A DNA stretch of 64,000 nt from Oceaniglobus indicus (GTDB lineage: Bacteria > Pseudomonadota > Alphaproteobacteria > Rhodobacterales > Rhodobacteraceae), in contig NZ_NMZM01000009.1 in assembly GCF_002751875.1 (NCBI RefSeq), positions 62,001 to 126,000 on the forward strand, given 5' to 3'. Both the position numbers and the translations under genes were made by a program. The notes beneath the pieces were generated by a model that was given only the letters and a program-made list of their open reading frames with translations, was not told where the DNA came from and did no database searches. Positions 39,265-50,655 of the stretch are shown here, one piece after another (position 1 is the stretch's first letter; the number at the start of each line of letters is the position of its first letter).

Positions 39265-39723
39265 ATGATGGACGCTTCCGCCTCTCCGTTTCCCCGGCCC
39301 GGCCAGTTGTTGGCGCGGGGCGTTTGCCGGCATCTGCTGGGTCACGATTTCATGAGCGTCGAGGAACTGGTGCCGACCCCGGGTCTGCGCGTCGATGTCA
39401 TGGCCTTGGGTCCGAAGGGCGAGGTCTGGATCGTCGAATGCAAGTCCAGCCGGGTCGATTTCACCTCGGACCGCAAATGGCAGGGGTATCTTGAGTGGTG
39501 CGACAGATATTTCTGGGCGGTGGATGCGGCGTTTCCAACCGATCTTCTGCCGGACGGGACCGGATTGATGATCGCCGACGCCTATGATGCCGAAATCCTG
39601 CGCATGGGGCCCGAGACGCGGCTGCCGCCGGCCCGGCGGCGCGTGATGACCCAGACTTTTGCCCGCCACGCCGCGCGACGGCTGCAGGCGCTGCGCGATC
39701 CGGGTCTGGCGCAGGCTTTCTGA
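39265..39723 (+). CDS. mmcB: MmcB family DNA repair protein (DUF1052)
   Basis: A 152-residue protein of the DUF1052/MmcB family, linked to mitomycin C damage tolerance in Caulobacter. The sequence VDVMALGPKGEVWIVECKSSRVDF has the D...E-x-K pattern of the PD-(D/E)XK nuclease fold (Asp in VDVM, Glu and Lys in VECKS). The ATG at 39265 lies right after the LexA-like site; upstream in-frame codons would cover that site, so I exclude them. It is followed by yajC after about 150 bases without clear features. Confidence 0.88.
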   Translation: MMDASASPFPRPGQLLARGVCRHLLGHDFMSVEELVPTPGLRVDVMALGPKGEVWIVECKSSRVDFTSDRKWQGYLEWCDRYFWAVDAAFPTDLLPDGTGLMIADAYDAEILRMGPETRLPPARRRVMTQTFARHAARRLQALRDPGLAQAF

Positions 39724-39875
39724 GCGCGGCGGTTTGCCGAAACGCGGCTGAATCTGCGTCCTGCCCTTGCTTGTAAGTCCCGGGGTGCGCAGATAGGGTG
39801 CGCGCGACGTGGGCTCGCGGGCCCTGACACACCGTGACGAACCTGACACCGACCAGAACCGAAGGACCCTTATTC

Positions 39876-40199
39876 ATGTTTGCAACGCCTGCCTATGCGC
39901 AAGCGGCTGGAGGCGCCGCGGGGGCGTTCACCAGCTTTGTTCCGCTGATCCTGATCTTCGCCATCATGTATTTCCTGCTGATCCGTCCGCAGCAGAAAAA
40001 GGTGAAGGTGCATCAGAAGATGGTCGAGGCCCTGCGCCGCGGCGACCAGGTGGTCACGGCTGGCGGGTTGATCGGCAAGGTGTCCAAGGTCAAGGACGAC
40101 GGCGAGATCGAGGTCGAACTGTCGGAGGGCGTGAAGGTGCGCGTCGTCCGTTCGACCATCGCGCAGGTTCTGAACAAGACCGAACCCGCCGCGTCCTGA
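39876..40199 (+). CDS. yajC: Preprotein translocase accessory subunit YajC
   Basis: Small single-pass inner membrane partner of SecDF. The 107-residue protein begins MFATPAYAQAAGG, has one hydrophobic helix (about 20-38, LILIFAIMYFLLIRPQQKK) and a soluble domain with RRGDQVVTAGGLIGKV. The ATG at 39876 is preferred over a GTG 14 codons upstream because YajC proteins commonly start at this point and GAAGGA lies upstream. secD follows after 33 bases. Confidence 0.95.
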   Translation: MFATPAYAQAAGGAAGAFTSFVPLILIFAIMYFLLIRPQQKKVKVHQKMVEALRRGDQVVTAGGLIGKVSKVKDDGEIEVELSEGVKVRVVRSTIAQVLNKTEPAAS

Positions 40200-40232
40200 C
40201 CCCCCGTTTTCTTCCAGCAATCAGGCAGGCAC

Positions 40233-41894
40233 ATGCTGCATATTCCGACGTGGAAGCGGATCGTCATCTGGGGACTTGTCGTTCTCGGATTGGTGTTCGC
40301 CCTTCCCAACGCCTTCTATTCACGGGTCGAGACGCACAACGACGCGATCCAGACCATCGAAATGCAGGGCAGCACGCCTGAACTGGTGGCGGATCGCGCC
40401 GCCTGGCCCGATTGGGCGCCGGCGACACTGGTCAATCTCGGGTTGGATCTGCGCGGTGGCGCGCATCTTCTGGCCGAGGTTCAGGTCAGCGATGTCTATG
40501 CCGACCGGATGGACGGCATGTGGCCCGACGTGCGCGACGCCCTGCGCGGCGCACGCGACCGGGTCGGCACCGTGCGTCGCACCGACGCCGAGCCCGGCAC
40601 GCTGTCGGTGCGCATCTCGCGCCCCGAGGGCATGGAAGAGGCGCTGCGCCTCGTGCGCGCACTCGCGGTTCCGGTGGCGACCCTGACCGGCGCGGGAGCC
40701 AGCGATCTGGTGGTATCCGGCGCCGGCGATACCATCACCGTGCAACTGAGCGAGGCCGAAAAGGTCGCCACCGACACCCGCACCATGCGCCAGTCGGTCG
40801 AGATCATTCGCCGCCGGGTGGACGAGGTCGGCACGCGCGAGCCGACGATCCAGCGGCAGGGCACCGACCGGATCCTGATCCAGGTGCCGGGCATCGGATC
40901 GGCCGCCGAGCTGAAGGACCTGATCGGCACCACCGCGCAGCTGACCTTCAACCCCGTGGTCGGCCGCACGTCGGACGCCAACACCCGCCCCGAGCCGCGC
41001 CAGAAGGTTCTGCCATCGCTGGATGAGCCGGGACAGTTCTATATCGTCGAATCCACACCGGTGGTCACCGGCGAGGAGCTGACCGATGCGCAACCGGCGT
41101 TCGATCAGAACGGGCGGCCGGCGGTCAACTTCCGCTTCAACCCGTCGGGCGCACGGAAATTCGGCGACTATACCGCCGAGAACATCGGATCGCCCTTTGC
41201 CATCGTGCTGGACGACGAGGTAATCAGCGCCCCGGTTATCCAGAGCCATATTCCCGGCGGCAGCGGCATCATCACCGGCAATTTCAACATCGAGGAATCG
41301 ACCAATCTGGCCGTGCTGTTGCGCGCCGGTGCGTTGCCGGCCGAAATGACGTTCCTGGAAGAACGCACGATCGGCCCCGAGCTGGGCCAGGACAGCATCG
41401 ATGCCGGGCGCATCGCCTGCCTTGTGGCCTTTGGCGCCGTCCTGGTGTTCATGGGGCTGAGTTACGGTCTGTTCGGCATGTTCGCCAATATCGCATTGCT
41501 GCTGAACGTCGGGCTTCTGTTCGGCCTGCTGTCGGTGATCGGTGCGACGCTGACCCTGCCGGGAATCGCCGGGATCGTTCTGACGATCGGCATGGCGGTC
41601 GATGCCAACGTTTTGATCTTCGAGCGGATCCGCGAGGAGTTGAAGACGGCAAAGGGTCCGGCGCGCGCGATCGAGCTGGGATACGAGCGCGCGCTTTCGG
41701 CGATCGTCGATGCGAACATCACCACCTTCATCGTCGCGACCATCCTGTTCACGCTTGGCTCGGGGCCGGTGCGCGGTTTCTCGATCACGCTTGGCCTTGG
41801 TATCCTCACATCGGTTTTCACCGCAATCTTCGTCACGCGGATCATCATCGTGATGTGGTTTGAACGCCGCCGCCCCAAAACGATCGAGGTCTGA
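40233..41894 (+). CDS. secD: Protein translocase subunit SecD
   Basis: RND-family membrane protein that uses the proton gradient to aid Sec export. The 553-residue protein has an N-terminal membrane helix, VNLGLDLRGGAHLLAEV, large periplasmic P1 and P4 domains, and a C-terminal set of five helices with GIVLTIGMAVDANVLIFERI. Length is slightly below that of E. coli SecD. secF starts one base after its stop. Confidence 0.96.
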   Translation: MLHIPTWKRIVIWGLVVLGLVFALPNAFYSRVETHNDAIQTIEMQGSTPELVADRAAWPDWAPATLVNLGLDLRGGAHLLAEVQVSDVYADRMDGMWPDVRDALRGARDRVGTVRRTDAEPGTLSVRISRPEGMEEALRLVRALAVPVATLTGAGASDLVVSGAGDTITVQLSEAEKVATDTRTMRQSVEIIRRRVDEVGTREPTIQRQGTDRILIQVPGIGSAAELKDLIGTTAQLTFNPVVGRTSDANTRPEPRQKVLPSLDEPGQFYIVESTPVVTGEELTDAQPAFDQNGRPAVNFRFNPSGARKFGDYTAENIGSPFAIVLDDEVISAPVIQSHIPGGSGIITGNFNIEESTNLAVLLRAGALPAEMTFLEERTIGPELGQDSIDAGRIACLVAFGAVLVFMGLSYGLFGMFANIALLLNVGLLFGLLSVIGATLTLPGIAGIVLTIGMAVDANVLIFERIREELKTAKGPARAIELGYERALSAIVDANITTFIVATILFTLGSGPVRGFSITLGLGILTSVFTAIFVTRIIIVMWFERRRPKTIEV

Positions 41895-41895
41895 C

Positions 41896-42858
41896 ATGCG
41901 CTTGCGACTGGTTCCAGAGACGACGAACATCGACTTCTTCGGCCGCGCCAGGCTGACGTTCGGGGCATCCTGCGTCGCCATGGTTCTGTCCGTGGTGGTC
42001 TGGGCGATGTTCGGGCTGAACTTCGGCATCGACTTTCAGGGCGGCACGACAATCCGGACGCAATCGGTTCAATCGGTCGATATCGGGGACTACCGTGCCG
42101 CCATCGCGCCGCTGGACCTGGGCGATGTCAGCATCACCGAGGTGTTCGATCCGACCTTCGGCGACGATCAGAACGTCGCGATGATCCGCATCCAGGCCCA
42201 GGACGACCAGGAAGCGGTGACGGCCGAGACCATCGCCGCGGTCGAGGCGGCCCTTCAGGAGGTCGATCCGTCGATCACCTTCCCGTCGGTCGAATCGGTG
42301 GGGCCGAAGGTGTCGGGCGAGCTGATCCAGACCGCGTTCATCGCGGTGGGTGCATCGCTTCTGGCGATCCTGTTCTACATCTGGTTGCGGTTTGAATGGC
42401 AGTTCTCGGTCGGTGCGGTGGTGGCGCTGTTCCATGACGTGATCGTGACCATCGGAATCTTTTCGGCGTTGCAGATCCGGTTCGACCTGGCAACCATCGC
42501 TGCGATCCTGACGATCATCGGCTATTCGATCAACGATACCGTCGTGATTTTCGACCGGCTGCGCGAAAACCTGATCAAGTATCGCAAGCGTGATCTGCGC
42601 GAGGTGATGAACATCTCGGTCAACGAAACGCTGAGCCGGACGTTGATGACGTCGGGCACCACCCTGATCGCGTTGATCGCACTCTTGATCCTGGGAGGTG
42701 ACGTGATCCGCGGCTTTGTCTTTGCGATCACGTGGGGCGTTGTGGTCGGCACCTATTCGTCGGTGTTCGTGGCCAAGAACGTCGTGCTGTTCATCGGCCT
42801 GAACCGCGAGGACAAGCCGACCGACAAGGGCAACCAGTTCGCAGGCATCGACGCCTGA
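41896..42858 (+). CDS. secF: Protein translocase subunit SecF
   Basis: Partner of SecD. The 320-residue protein has an N-terminal helix with FGLNFGIDFQGGT, a small periplasmic domain and five C-terminal helices including TIIGYSINDTVVIFDRLREN and TLSRTLMTSGTTLIALIAL, the SecF signatures. The ATG at 41896 is one base after the secD stop; an in-frame ATG 12 codons upstream would overlap secD and lacks support. Confidence 0.96.
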   Translation: MRLRLVPETTNIDFFGRARLTFGASCVAMVLSVVVWAMFGLNFGIDFQGGTTIRTQSVQSVDIGDYRAAIAPLDLGDVSITEVFDPTFGDDQNVAMIRIQAQDDQEAVTAETIAAVEAALQEVDPSITFPSVESVGPKVSGELIQTAFIAVGASLLAILFYIWLRFEWQFSVGAVVALFHDVIVTIGIFSALQIRFDLATIAAILTIIGYSINDTVVIFDRLRENLIKYRKRDLREVMNISVNETLSRTLMTSGTTLIALIALLILGGDVIRGFVFAITWGVVVGTYSSVFVAKNVVLFIGLNREDKPTDKGNQFAGIDA

Positions 42859-42944
42859 CAGGGGTTGGCCTGACGGCACCCTTGGCCATGGGTGGTCGGG
42901 CGTGCCCGGTCGCCCTATGCTCTGGTGCAGCAAGGAGAGGCGAG

Positions 42945-43298
42945 ATGCGACTGAACGAGATCACATTCACGGATGCCCGCCCGATCGACGGCTATGGCCC
43001 CGGCTTTTTCCGCATCGCGGGTGAGGTGATACATGGTGACGCGGCAATCGGTCCGGCGGGTGTGCGCCCCTGGGGCGGGTATGGCGATACCGAGACGTTG
43101 CTGGCCCTGGCGCAGGATCTCGACGTGCTGTTCATCGGGACCGGGGCCGAGATCGCGCATATCCCGGCGGCGTTGCGCGCGACCCTTGAGGCGGCGGGGC
43201 TGGGCGTTGAAACGATGGCCACGCCCGCGGCCTGCCGCACCTATAACGTCCTGCTGAGCGAGGGGCGGCGCGTCGGCGTCGCGCTGATTGCGGTCTGA
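42945..43298 (+). CDS. Mth938-like domain protein
   Basis: A 117-residue soluble protein of the Mth938/NDUFAF3-type fold (DUF498). Typical segments are [35 protein letters not shown] and [20 protein letters not shown]. Function in bacteria is not established; the mitochondrial relative helps assemble complex I. The ATG at 42945 has CAAGGAGAGG upstream. Its stop is one base before ccmA, and this position after secF is common in alphaproteobacteria. Confidence 0.88.
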   Translation: MRLNEITFTDARPIDGYGPGFFRIAGEVIHGDAAIGPAGVRPWGGYGDTETLLALAQDLDVLFIGTGAEIAHIPAALRATLEAAGLGVETMATPAACRTYNVLLSEGRRVGVALIAV

Positions 43299-43299
43299 G

Positions 43300-43914
43300 A
43301 TGACGCGGCTGCGGGTGCGCGATCTTGCCTGTGCGCGGGGCGGTGTGCCCGTATTGTCGGATGTCGCATTCACACTGGGGCAGGGGCGCGCGCTGATCCT
43401 GCGCGGCCCGAACGGCAGCGGCAAGACCACGCTGCTGCGCACGCTCGCGGGGTTGCAGCCGGCTCTGCGCGGCACGATCGATCCGGGGCCAGAGGCGGTC
43501 GCCTATGCCGGCCACGCCGATGGGTTGAAAGGCGGGCTGAGTGTGGCCGCCAACCTGACGTTCTGGGCGGGTATCTTCGGCACCCGCGACATCGCGCCGG
43601 CCCTTGAAGCGTTCGATCTGACGGACCTGCGCGAACGGGCCGCGCAGAACCTGTCGGCGGGACAAAAGCGGCGGCTGGGTCTGGCGCGGATGGTGCTGAC
43701 GCAGCGCCCGGTGTGGATTTTCGACGAGCCCACGGTATCTCTGGATACCGCCAGCGTCGGATTGTTCGCGAGAGCGGTCGAATCGCACCTGGCCCAGGGG
43801 GGCGCCGCCATCGTGGCGACCCATATCGACCTGGGATTGACGGCCGACGTTCTGGATATCGCACAGTTCCGGGCCCGCGCCATGGACGATCCCTTCGCCA
43901 CCGGTGTCGCATGA
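43300..43914 (+). CDS. ccmA: Cytochrome c maturation ABC transporter ATP-binding protein CcmA
   Basis: ATPase of the CcmABCD haem-handling complex. The 204-residue protein has Walker [18 protein letters not shown] (about 35-51), signature [15 protein letters not shown] and Walker [13 protein letters not shown]. The ATG at 43300 follows the Mth938 stop by one base; the end overlaps ccmB (ATGA), so translation is coupled. Confidence 0.94.
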   Translation: MTRLRVRDLACARGGVPVLSDVAFTLGQGRALILRGPNGSGKTTLLRTLAGLQPALRGTIDPGPEAVAYAGHADGLKGGLSVAANLTFWAGIFGTRDIAPALEAFDLTDLRERAAQNLSAGQKRRLGLARMVLTQRPVWIFDEPTVSLDTASVGLFARAVESHLAQGGAAIVATHIDLGLTADVLDIAQFRARAMDDPFATGVA

Positions 43915-44567
43915 TCCGGCTTGTCGCGCGGGATCTGATGCTGGCGGTGCGCGCCGGTGGCGGTTTCGGCCTCGGCGTCGCGTTCTTCCTGATCGTCGTG
44001 ACGCTGGTGCCGTTTGCCATGGGGCCGGACACCACGCGCCTGTCGGTGATCGCGCCGGGGGTGTTGTGGTTGGGCGCGCTGTTGGCGTGCCTGCTGTCGC
44101 TGGACCGCATGTTTGCGCTGGATTTCGAGGACGGCACGCTGGACCTGCTGGCGACTGCGCCGATCCCGTTGGAAGGGGTGGTGGCGGCCAAGGCCCTGGC
44201 GCACTGGTTGACGACGGGGCTGCCGCTGACGCTGGTCGCGCCGATGCTGGCGGTGTTGCTGAACCTGCCGGCACAGGGGTTTACCTGGCTGGTCGTCTCC
44301 CTCGCCCTTGGCACGCCGGCCCTGAGCATGATCGGCGCCTTCGGGGCGGCACTGACCGTCGGTCTGAAGCGCGGCGGATTGCTGCTGTCGCTTCTCGTGT
44401 TGCCGCTTTACGTGCCGACCCTGATCTTCGGCGCCGAGGTGGCGCGGCGGGGGGCCGAGGGCATGATGGTATCGACGCCCCTGGCGTTGCTTGCGGGCGT
44501 GAGCGGTTCGGTCCTGGCCTTGCTGCCATTCGCCGCGGCTGGTGCCTTGCGGGTCAATCTGCGGTAA
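43911..44567 (+). CDS. ccmB: Haem exporter protein CcmB
   Basis: Membrane subunit of the CcmABCD complex. The 218-residue protein has about six hydrophobic helices and the conserved [20 protein letters not shown] and [15 protein letters not shown] segments. It overlaps the ccmA stop by four bases. A hairpin-led copy of the dispersed element lies between it and ccmC. Confidence 0.94.
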   Translation: MIRLVARDLMLAVRAGGGFGLGVAFFLIVVTLVPFAMGPDTTRLSVIAPGVLWLGALLACLLSLDRMFALDFEDGTLDLLATAPIPLEGVVAAKALAHWLTTGLPLTLVAPMLAVLLNLPAQGFTWLVVSLALGTPALSMIGAFGAALTVGLKRGGLLLSLLVLPLYVPTLIFGAEVARRGAEGMMVSTPLALLAGVSGSVLALLPFAAAGALRVNLR

Positions 44568-44623
44568 CGTATCCGCATCATGCCACGTTGGTGCGGCTTG
44601 CGGATGCGGGACGCCTCCGGCGG

Positions 44624-44647
44624 GGGTATTTGAATCGGTAAGAAGCC
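44624..44647 (+). repeat. Dispersed GAGTATTT element, copy E (variant form)
   Basis: GGGTATTT, GAAT, then CGGTAAGAAGCCC, 57 bases after the ccmB stop. It is preceded by a CCTCC-GGC-GGGGG hairpin (44613-44625) that runs into the element. It shares the ATC-R-GTAAGAAG variant with copy H. Confidence 0.75.
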
Positions 44648-44685
44648 CGAGGGTATGACTTGGGCGGACGGGCGTAGGGAACTTC

Positions 44686-45414
44686 ATGTCGTTGTGGGAA
44701 TATGCAAATCCGGCCCGGTTCATGGTCCTCTCGGCGCGGATCGTTCCGGTCAGCGGCGGGTTGGCCGCGCTGTGCCTGGTTGTGGGGCTGGTGTGGGGGT
44801 TCTTCCTGACCCCCGATGATTACCGGCAGGGATCGACGGTCAAGATCATCTATCTGCATGTGCCGGCGGCGATGCTGGCGATCAATGCCTGGGTGATGAT
44901 GCTGGTCGCCTCGCTGATCTGGTTGATTCGCCGGCACCATGTCAGTGCGCTGGCCGCGCGGGCGGCGGGCCCGGTGGGGATCGTGATGACGCTGATCGCG
45001 CTGGTGACCGGTGCGTTCTGGGGGCAGCCGATGTGGGGCACCTGGTGGGCCTGGGATCCGCGGCTGACGTCGTTCCTGATCCTGTTCCTGTTCTACCTTG
45101 GTTACATCGCCCTGTGGGCGGCGATCGAGGATCCGGACACCGCGGCGGACCTGACTTCGATCCTGTGCCTTGTGGGATCGGTTTTCGCCGTCCTGTCGCG
45201 CTATGCGGTGAACTTCTGGAACCAGGGCCTGCACCAGGGCGCATCGCTGAGCCTGGACAAGGAGAAGAACGTGGCCGACGTTTTCTATTTTCCGCTATTG
45301 GTGTGCATTGCCGGGTTCGTCCTGTTGTTCGTGACCCTGGTCCTGGTGCGCACGCAGACCGAGATCCGGGCGCGGCGGCTTCACGCGCTGAACCTGCGGG
45401 CGCGGATGGGATGA
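44686..45414 (+). CDS. ccmC: Haem transport protein CcmC
   Basis: Membrane protein that binds haem and passes it to the CcmE chaperone. The 242-residue protein has six hydrophobic helices and the tryptophan-rich WGTWWAWDPRLTS periplasmic motif plus conserved histidines (YLHVPAAM and NQGLHQGAS). AGGGAAC precedes the ATG. The stop overlaps the ccmD start. Confidence 0.95.
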   Translation: MSLWEYANPARFMVLSARIVPVSGGLAALCLVVGLVWGFFLTPDDYRQGSTVKIIYLHVPAAMLAINAWVMMLVASLIWLIRRHHVSALAARAAGPVGIVMTLIALVTGAFWGQPMWGTWWAWDPRLTSFLILFLFYLGYIALWAAIEDPDTAADLTSILCLVGSVFAVLSRYAVNFWNQGLHQGASLSLDKEKNVADVFYFPLLVCIAGFVLLFVTLVLVRTQTEIRARRLHALNLRARMG

Positions 45415-45584
45415 TGCCGGATCTGGGGAAATACGCGGTATCGGTGTTGAGCGCCTATGGCGCCACCTTCGTCTTGCTTGCCTGCCTGGTCATATGGACC
45501 ATCTGGCGCGCGCGGCGCGTGGCCCGGCGGTTGGCCGAGGCCGAGTTGGACATGACAAACCAAAGGAAACGGCCCCGTGGCTAG
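45411..45584 (+). CDS. ccmD: Haem exporter protein CcmD
   Basis: A 57-residue single-pass membrane protein with a short N-terminus, one helix (about 8-31, SVLSAYGATFVLLACLVIW) and a basic, charged C-terminal tail (RARRVARRLAEAELDM), matching CcmD. It overlaps ccmC by four bases and ccmG by eight. In the family it stabilises CcmE release from CcmABC. Confidence 0.88.
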   Translation: MMPDLGKYAVSVLSAYGATFVLLACLVIWTIWRARRVARRLAEAELDMTNQRKRPRG

Positions 45585-46122
45585 GATTTCGCCTCTCATG
45601 ATTGCGCCCCCCCTGGTGTTTGCCGGGTTGGCCGTGATGTTTCTTGTCGGCATGTGGCGCGAGGATCCCAACGCCCTGCCATCGGCGCGCGAGGGGCAGT
45701 TGACCCCTGCGTTGCAGGTCGCACCGCTTGGCGATCTGGCGATGCTGGATGAGGCCGTCCTGCGCGCTCCGGGGGTGAAGCTGGTCAATTTCTGGGCCAG
45801 CTGGTGTGCGCCTTGTCGTGTCGAGCATCCCAACCTTGATGCGCTGGCGGCCGAGGGCGTGCCGATCTATGGCATCAACTACAAGGACAATCCCGAGAAG
45901 GCGTTGGGATTTCTGGCCGAACTGGGGAACCCCTATGTCGCGGTCGGAGCGGACGAAAAGGGGCGCACTGCGTTGGACTGGGGCGTTTACGGTGTTCCCG
46001 AGACATATGTCATCGACGGCGAGGGGCGCATCGTCATCCGCCACCCCGGCCCGTTGACCCAGCGCGTGCTTGAACAGACGATCCGCCCCGCCATGGAGAA
46101 GGCCGCCGGTCAGCCGGGATAG
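45577..46122 (+). CDS. ccmG: Thiol:disulphide interchange protein CcmG/DsbE
   Basis: Membrane-anchored periplasmic thioredoxin-like reductant of apocytochrome c. The 181-residue protein has an N-terminal membrane helix (about 8-26), FWASWCAPCRVEHP with the WCAPC redox site, and GVPETYVIDGEGRI. The GTG at 45577 overlaps ccmD by eight bases and has AAAGGAAA upstream. The end overlaps a small opposing ORF by 13 bases. Confidence 0.93.
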   Translation: MARISPLMIAPPLVFAGLAVMFLVGMWREDPNALPSAREGQLTPALQVAPLGDLAMLDEAVLRAPGVKLVNFWASWCAPCRVEHPNLDALAAEGVPIYGINYKDNPEKALGFLAELGNPYVAVGADEKGRTALDWGVYGVPETYVIDGEGRIVIRHPGPLTQRVLEQTIRPAMEKAAGQPG

Positions 46123-46223
46123 GCCACGAGGGCAAGCACCATCACGAACAGCCCCGTTTCGAGCAGTGGAATGGGCAGTCGGATGCGGCGCGCGGCCGCC
46201 AGGATCAGATCAGTCATGTTCAT
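46110..46223 (-). CDS. Possible 37-residue membrane peptide
   Basis: Short ORF MNMTDLILAAARRIRLPI... ending in one hydrophobic helix (LLETGLFVMVLALVAY). The ATG at 46223 has GGGGG just upstream. It is convergent with ccmG. I know no family; the combination of a ribosome binding site and a membrane helix is suggestive but not proof. Confidence 0.35.
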   Translation of the reverse strand: MNMTDLILAAARRIRLPIPLLETGLFVMVLALVAYPG

Positions 46224-46399
46224 CGCCCCCAAGCGTTGTCGAAAAACCATAACGTTTGATTGATGGAAGGCCAGAATACAGACTGTTTCCAATGTAGCCG
46301 GCAAATTTCCGCACCATTGGCCAAAGCGTTTTCATCCTGCTGCCCGATTTCCGTCAGAGTGTTGCGGAACACTTTCCCGGCAAAGGTGTGGAGTGTGTG

Positions 46400-46882
46400 A
46401 TGGATTCGGTTCTGAACAGTTTTGCCAGCTTGCTGGATGTAACGGCGGATGGTGCGGCGCGGGCCCTGACGGGCAGTGGCGGCGTCGGATCCGCGCCCCT
46501 GACCTTGATGGTGGTCCTTGCGGTGGGAATGATCGCCCAGCCGGTGTTCATCCTGTGCGCCATGCACCTGCGACCGGAGAACCCGTTGAAGGGCAAGGCG
46601 GGTGGCACGTGGATCATGGCGGCCGGGTTGATCTTCTATGGCGGTGCGGTGGTCACGGGCCGCGTCGGATGGATCGAACACGGGATCGAGAACCGGGTGG
46701 TTCATCCGTTCATGATCTCGGTCCTGGGGCGCGATACCTGTGATCCCGACGGATGGGCGGGATGCGACGTGGTATTCATCGACGGTTCCGAAATCCATAT
46801 CCGCCATGCCGACCGATACACGCCTGCGCGCGAAAGCGTCGCGCGCCCCCTGCCGCGCCCGCAGGTCTCGGCGGAAACGTAA
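46400..46882 (+). CDS. Hypothetical membrane protein
   Basis: A 160-residue protein with two hydrophobic helices (about 35-55 and 70-90) and a soluble C-terminal part with two cysteines (DTCDPDGWAGCDVVFIDG) that could pair. I recognise no family. I prefer the ATG at 46400, with GGAG shortly upstream, to a GTG four codons earlier. Convergent with acnA, with a shared hairpin terminator between. Confidence 0.55.
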   Translation: MDSVLNSFASLLDVTADGAARALTGSGGVGSAPLTLMVVLAVGMIAQPVFILCAMHLRPENPLKGKAGGTWIMAAGLIFYGGAVVTGRVGWIEHGIENRVVHPFMISVLGRDTCDPDGWAGCDVVFIDGSEIHIRHADRYTPARESVARPLPRPQVSAET

Positions 46883-46912
46883 ACGGCCGCCCCCTTTCAG
46901 GGACGGCCGCCA
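46883..46912 (-). terminator. Hairpin terminator between acnA and the 46400 gene
   Basis: CGGCCGCCCCCTTTCAGGGA followed by CGGCCGC can form a strong stem (CGGCCG arms plus CCCCT/AGGGA). It lies 19 bases beyond the acnA stop and directly after the opposing gene, so it may serve both. The T run on the acnA side is short. Confidence 0.5.
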
Positions 46913-46931
46913 CTTTGCCTTGATGTTCGGG

Positions 46932-49715
<2,784 letters not shown>

Positions 49716-49804
49716 TCCTGATCTCCCTTTGACTGGGTGCGCCTGTTCCCTTCGGTGTCGCCCATACCATGGCGTCAATCAAGGGGTTCACACACTGTAT
49801 ACCG

Positions 49805-49814
49805 TTGTGCACAA
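49805..49814. promoter_or_regulatory. Palindrome in the acnA/DUF1223 divergent region
   Basis: The perfect palindrome TTGTGCACAA is flanked by ATA and TAT arms three bases out. It lies 90 bases upstream of acnA and 134 upstream of the DUF1223 gene, where a regulator could act. No known iron-regulator motif (Irr, RirA or IscR type) matches by eye. Confidence 0.3.
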
Positions 49815-49947
49815 TGATATGCCAGTGGCGATCTGGCATCCATCCCGTCCCGCGGCGGCCGTTTTCGTCACATACCATCGCAAAACCTTGATTGGTCATT
49901 CACCATGGCCGGGGTTAGGCGGGTGACCGACAGCACGGGGGAAGTGG

Positions 49948-50655
49948 ATGAAGGTTTGGATGGCAGCAGCCCTTGCCGGCGTTGGCGCGCTGTGCGGGTT
50001 CGGCACGCCGGTTCCGGCGGGCGAGAACCCGGTTCTTGTCGAACTCTATACCTCGCAGGGATGTTCGTCGTGCCCGCCGGCCGACGAACTTCTGACCCGA
50101 CTCGCCGGCCGTGACGACGTGATCGCGCTGGCGTTGCACGTCGATTACTGGGATTACATCGGCTGGAAGGACATCTTCGGCCAGAAGGCGCACACCGCCC
50201 GGCAGAAGGGATACGTCCGTGCCGCCCAGGGCCGCACGATCTACACGCCGCAACTGATTGTCGGCGGACAGGACCATGTCGTCGGCTATCGCCCGATGGA
50301 GGTGGCCGACCTGCTGATGGCGCACAAGGCCCGCCCCGATGCAGTGCACCTGGCCCTGCACCGCGAGAACGGCAAGGTCGTCATCACGGCCGAGATGGCC
50401 AGCGCCGAACCCGGAGAGATGTGGGTGCAGGTCGCCGTGTTCATCCCCCGCGAAACCGTGCACATCGAACGGGGCGAGAACGCGGGCAAGACCGTGGTAT
50501 ATTCCAACATCGTGCGCAGCCTCGACAAGGTCGGCGACTGGGACGGCACCGCGCCCCTGTCGATCGCGGTCGACGCCCCCGCCGACGCGCCGCTTGCCGT
50601 CATCATCCAGCGGGCGGACTACGGCCCGGTTCTGGCGGCGGCTCGCCTCAACTGA
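49948..50655 (+). CDS. DUF1223 family secreted thioredoxin-fold protein
   Basis: A 235-residue protein with a short signal peptide (about 1-24) and a thioredoxin-like domain starting VLVELYTSQGCSSCPPADELL, where CSSC is a possible redox pair, followed by HVDYWDYIGWKD and YTPQLIVGG. Function of the family is unknown; a periplasmic redox role is plausible. GGGGGAAG lies upstream of the ATG. Its last 37 bases overlap the end of the convergent acyltransferase gene. Confidence 0.88.
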   Translation: MKVWMAAALAGVGALCGFGTPVPAGENPVLVELYTSQGCSSCPPADELLTRLAGRDDVIALALHVDYWDYIGWKDIFGQKAHTARQKGYVRAAQGRTIYTPQLIVGGQDHVVGYRPMEVADLLMAHKARPDAVHLALHRENGKVVITAEMASAEPGEMWVQVAVFIPRETVHIERGENAGKTVVYSNIVRSLDKVGDWDGTAPLSIAVDAPADAPLAVIIQRADYGPVLAAARLN

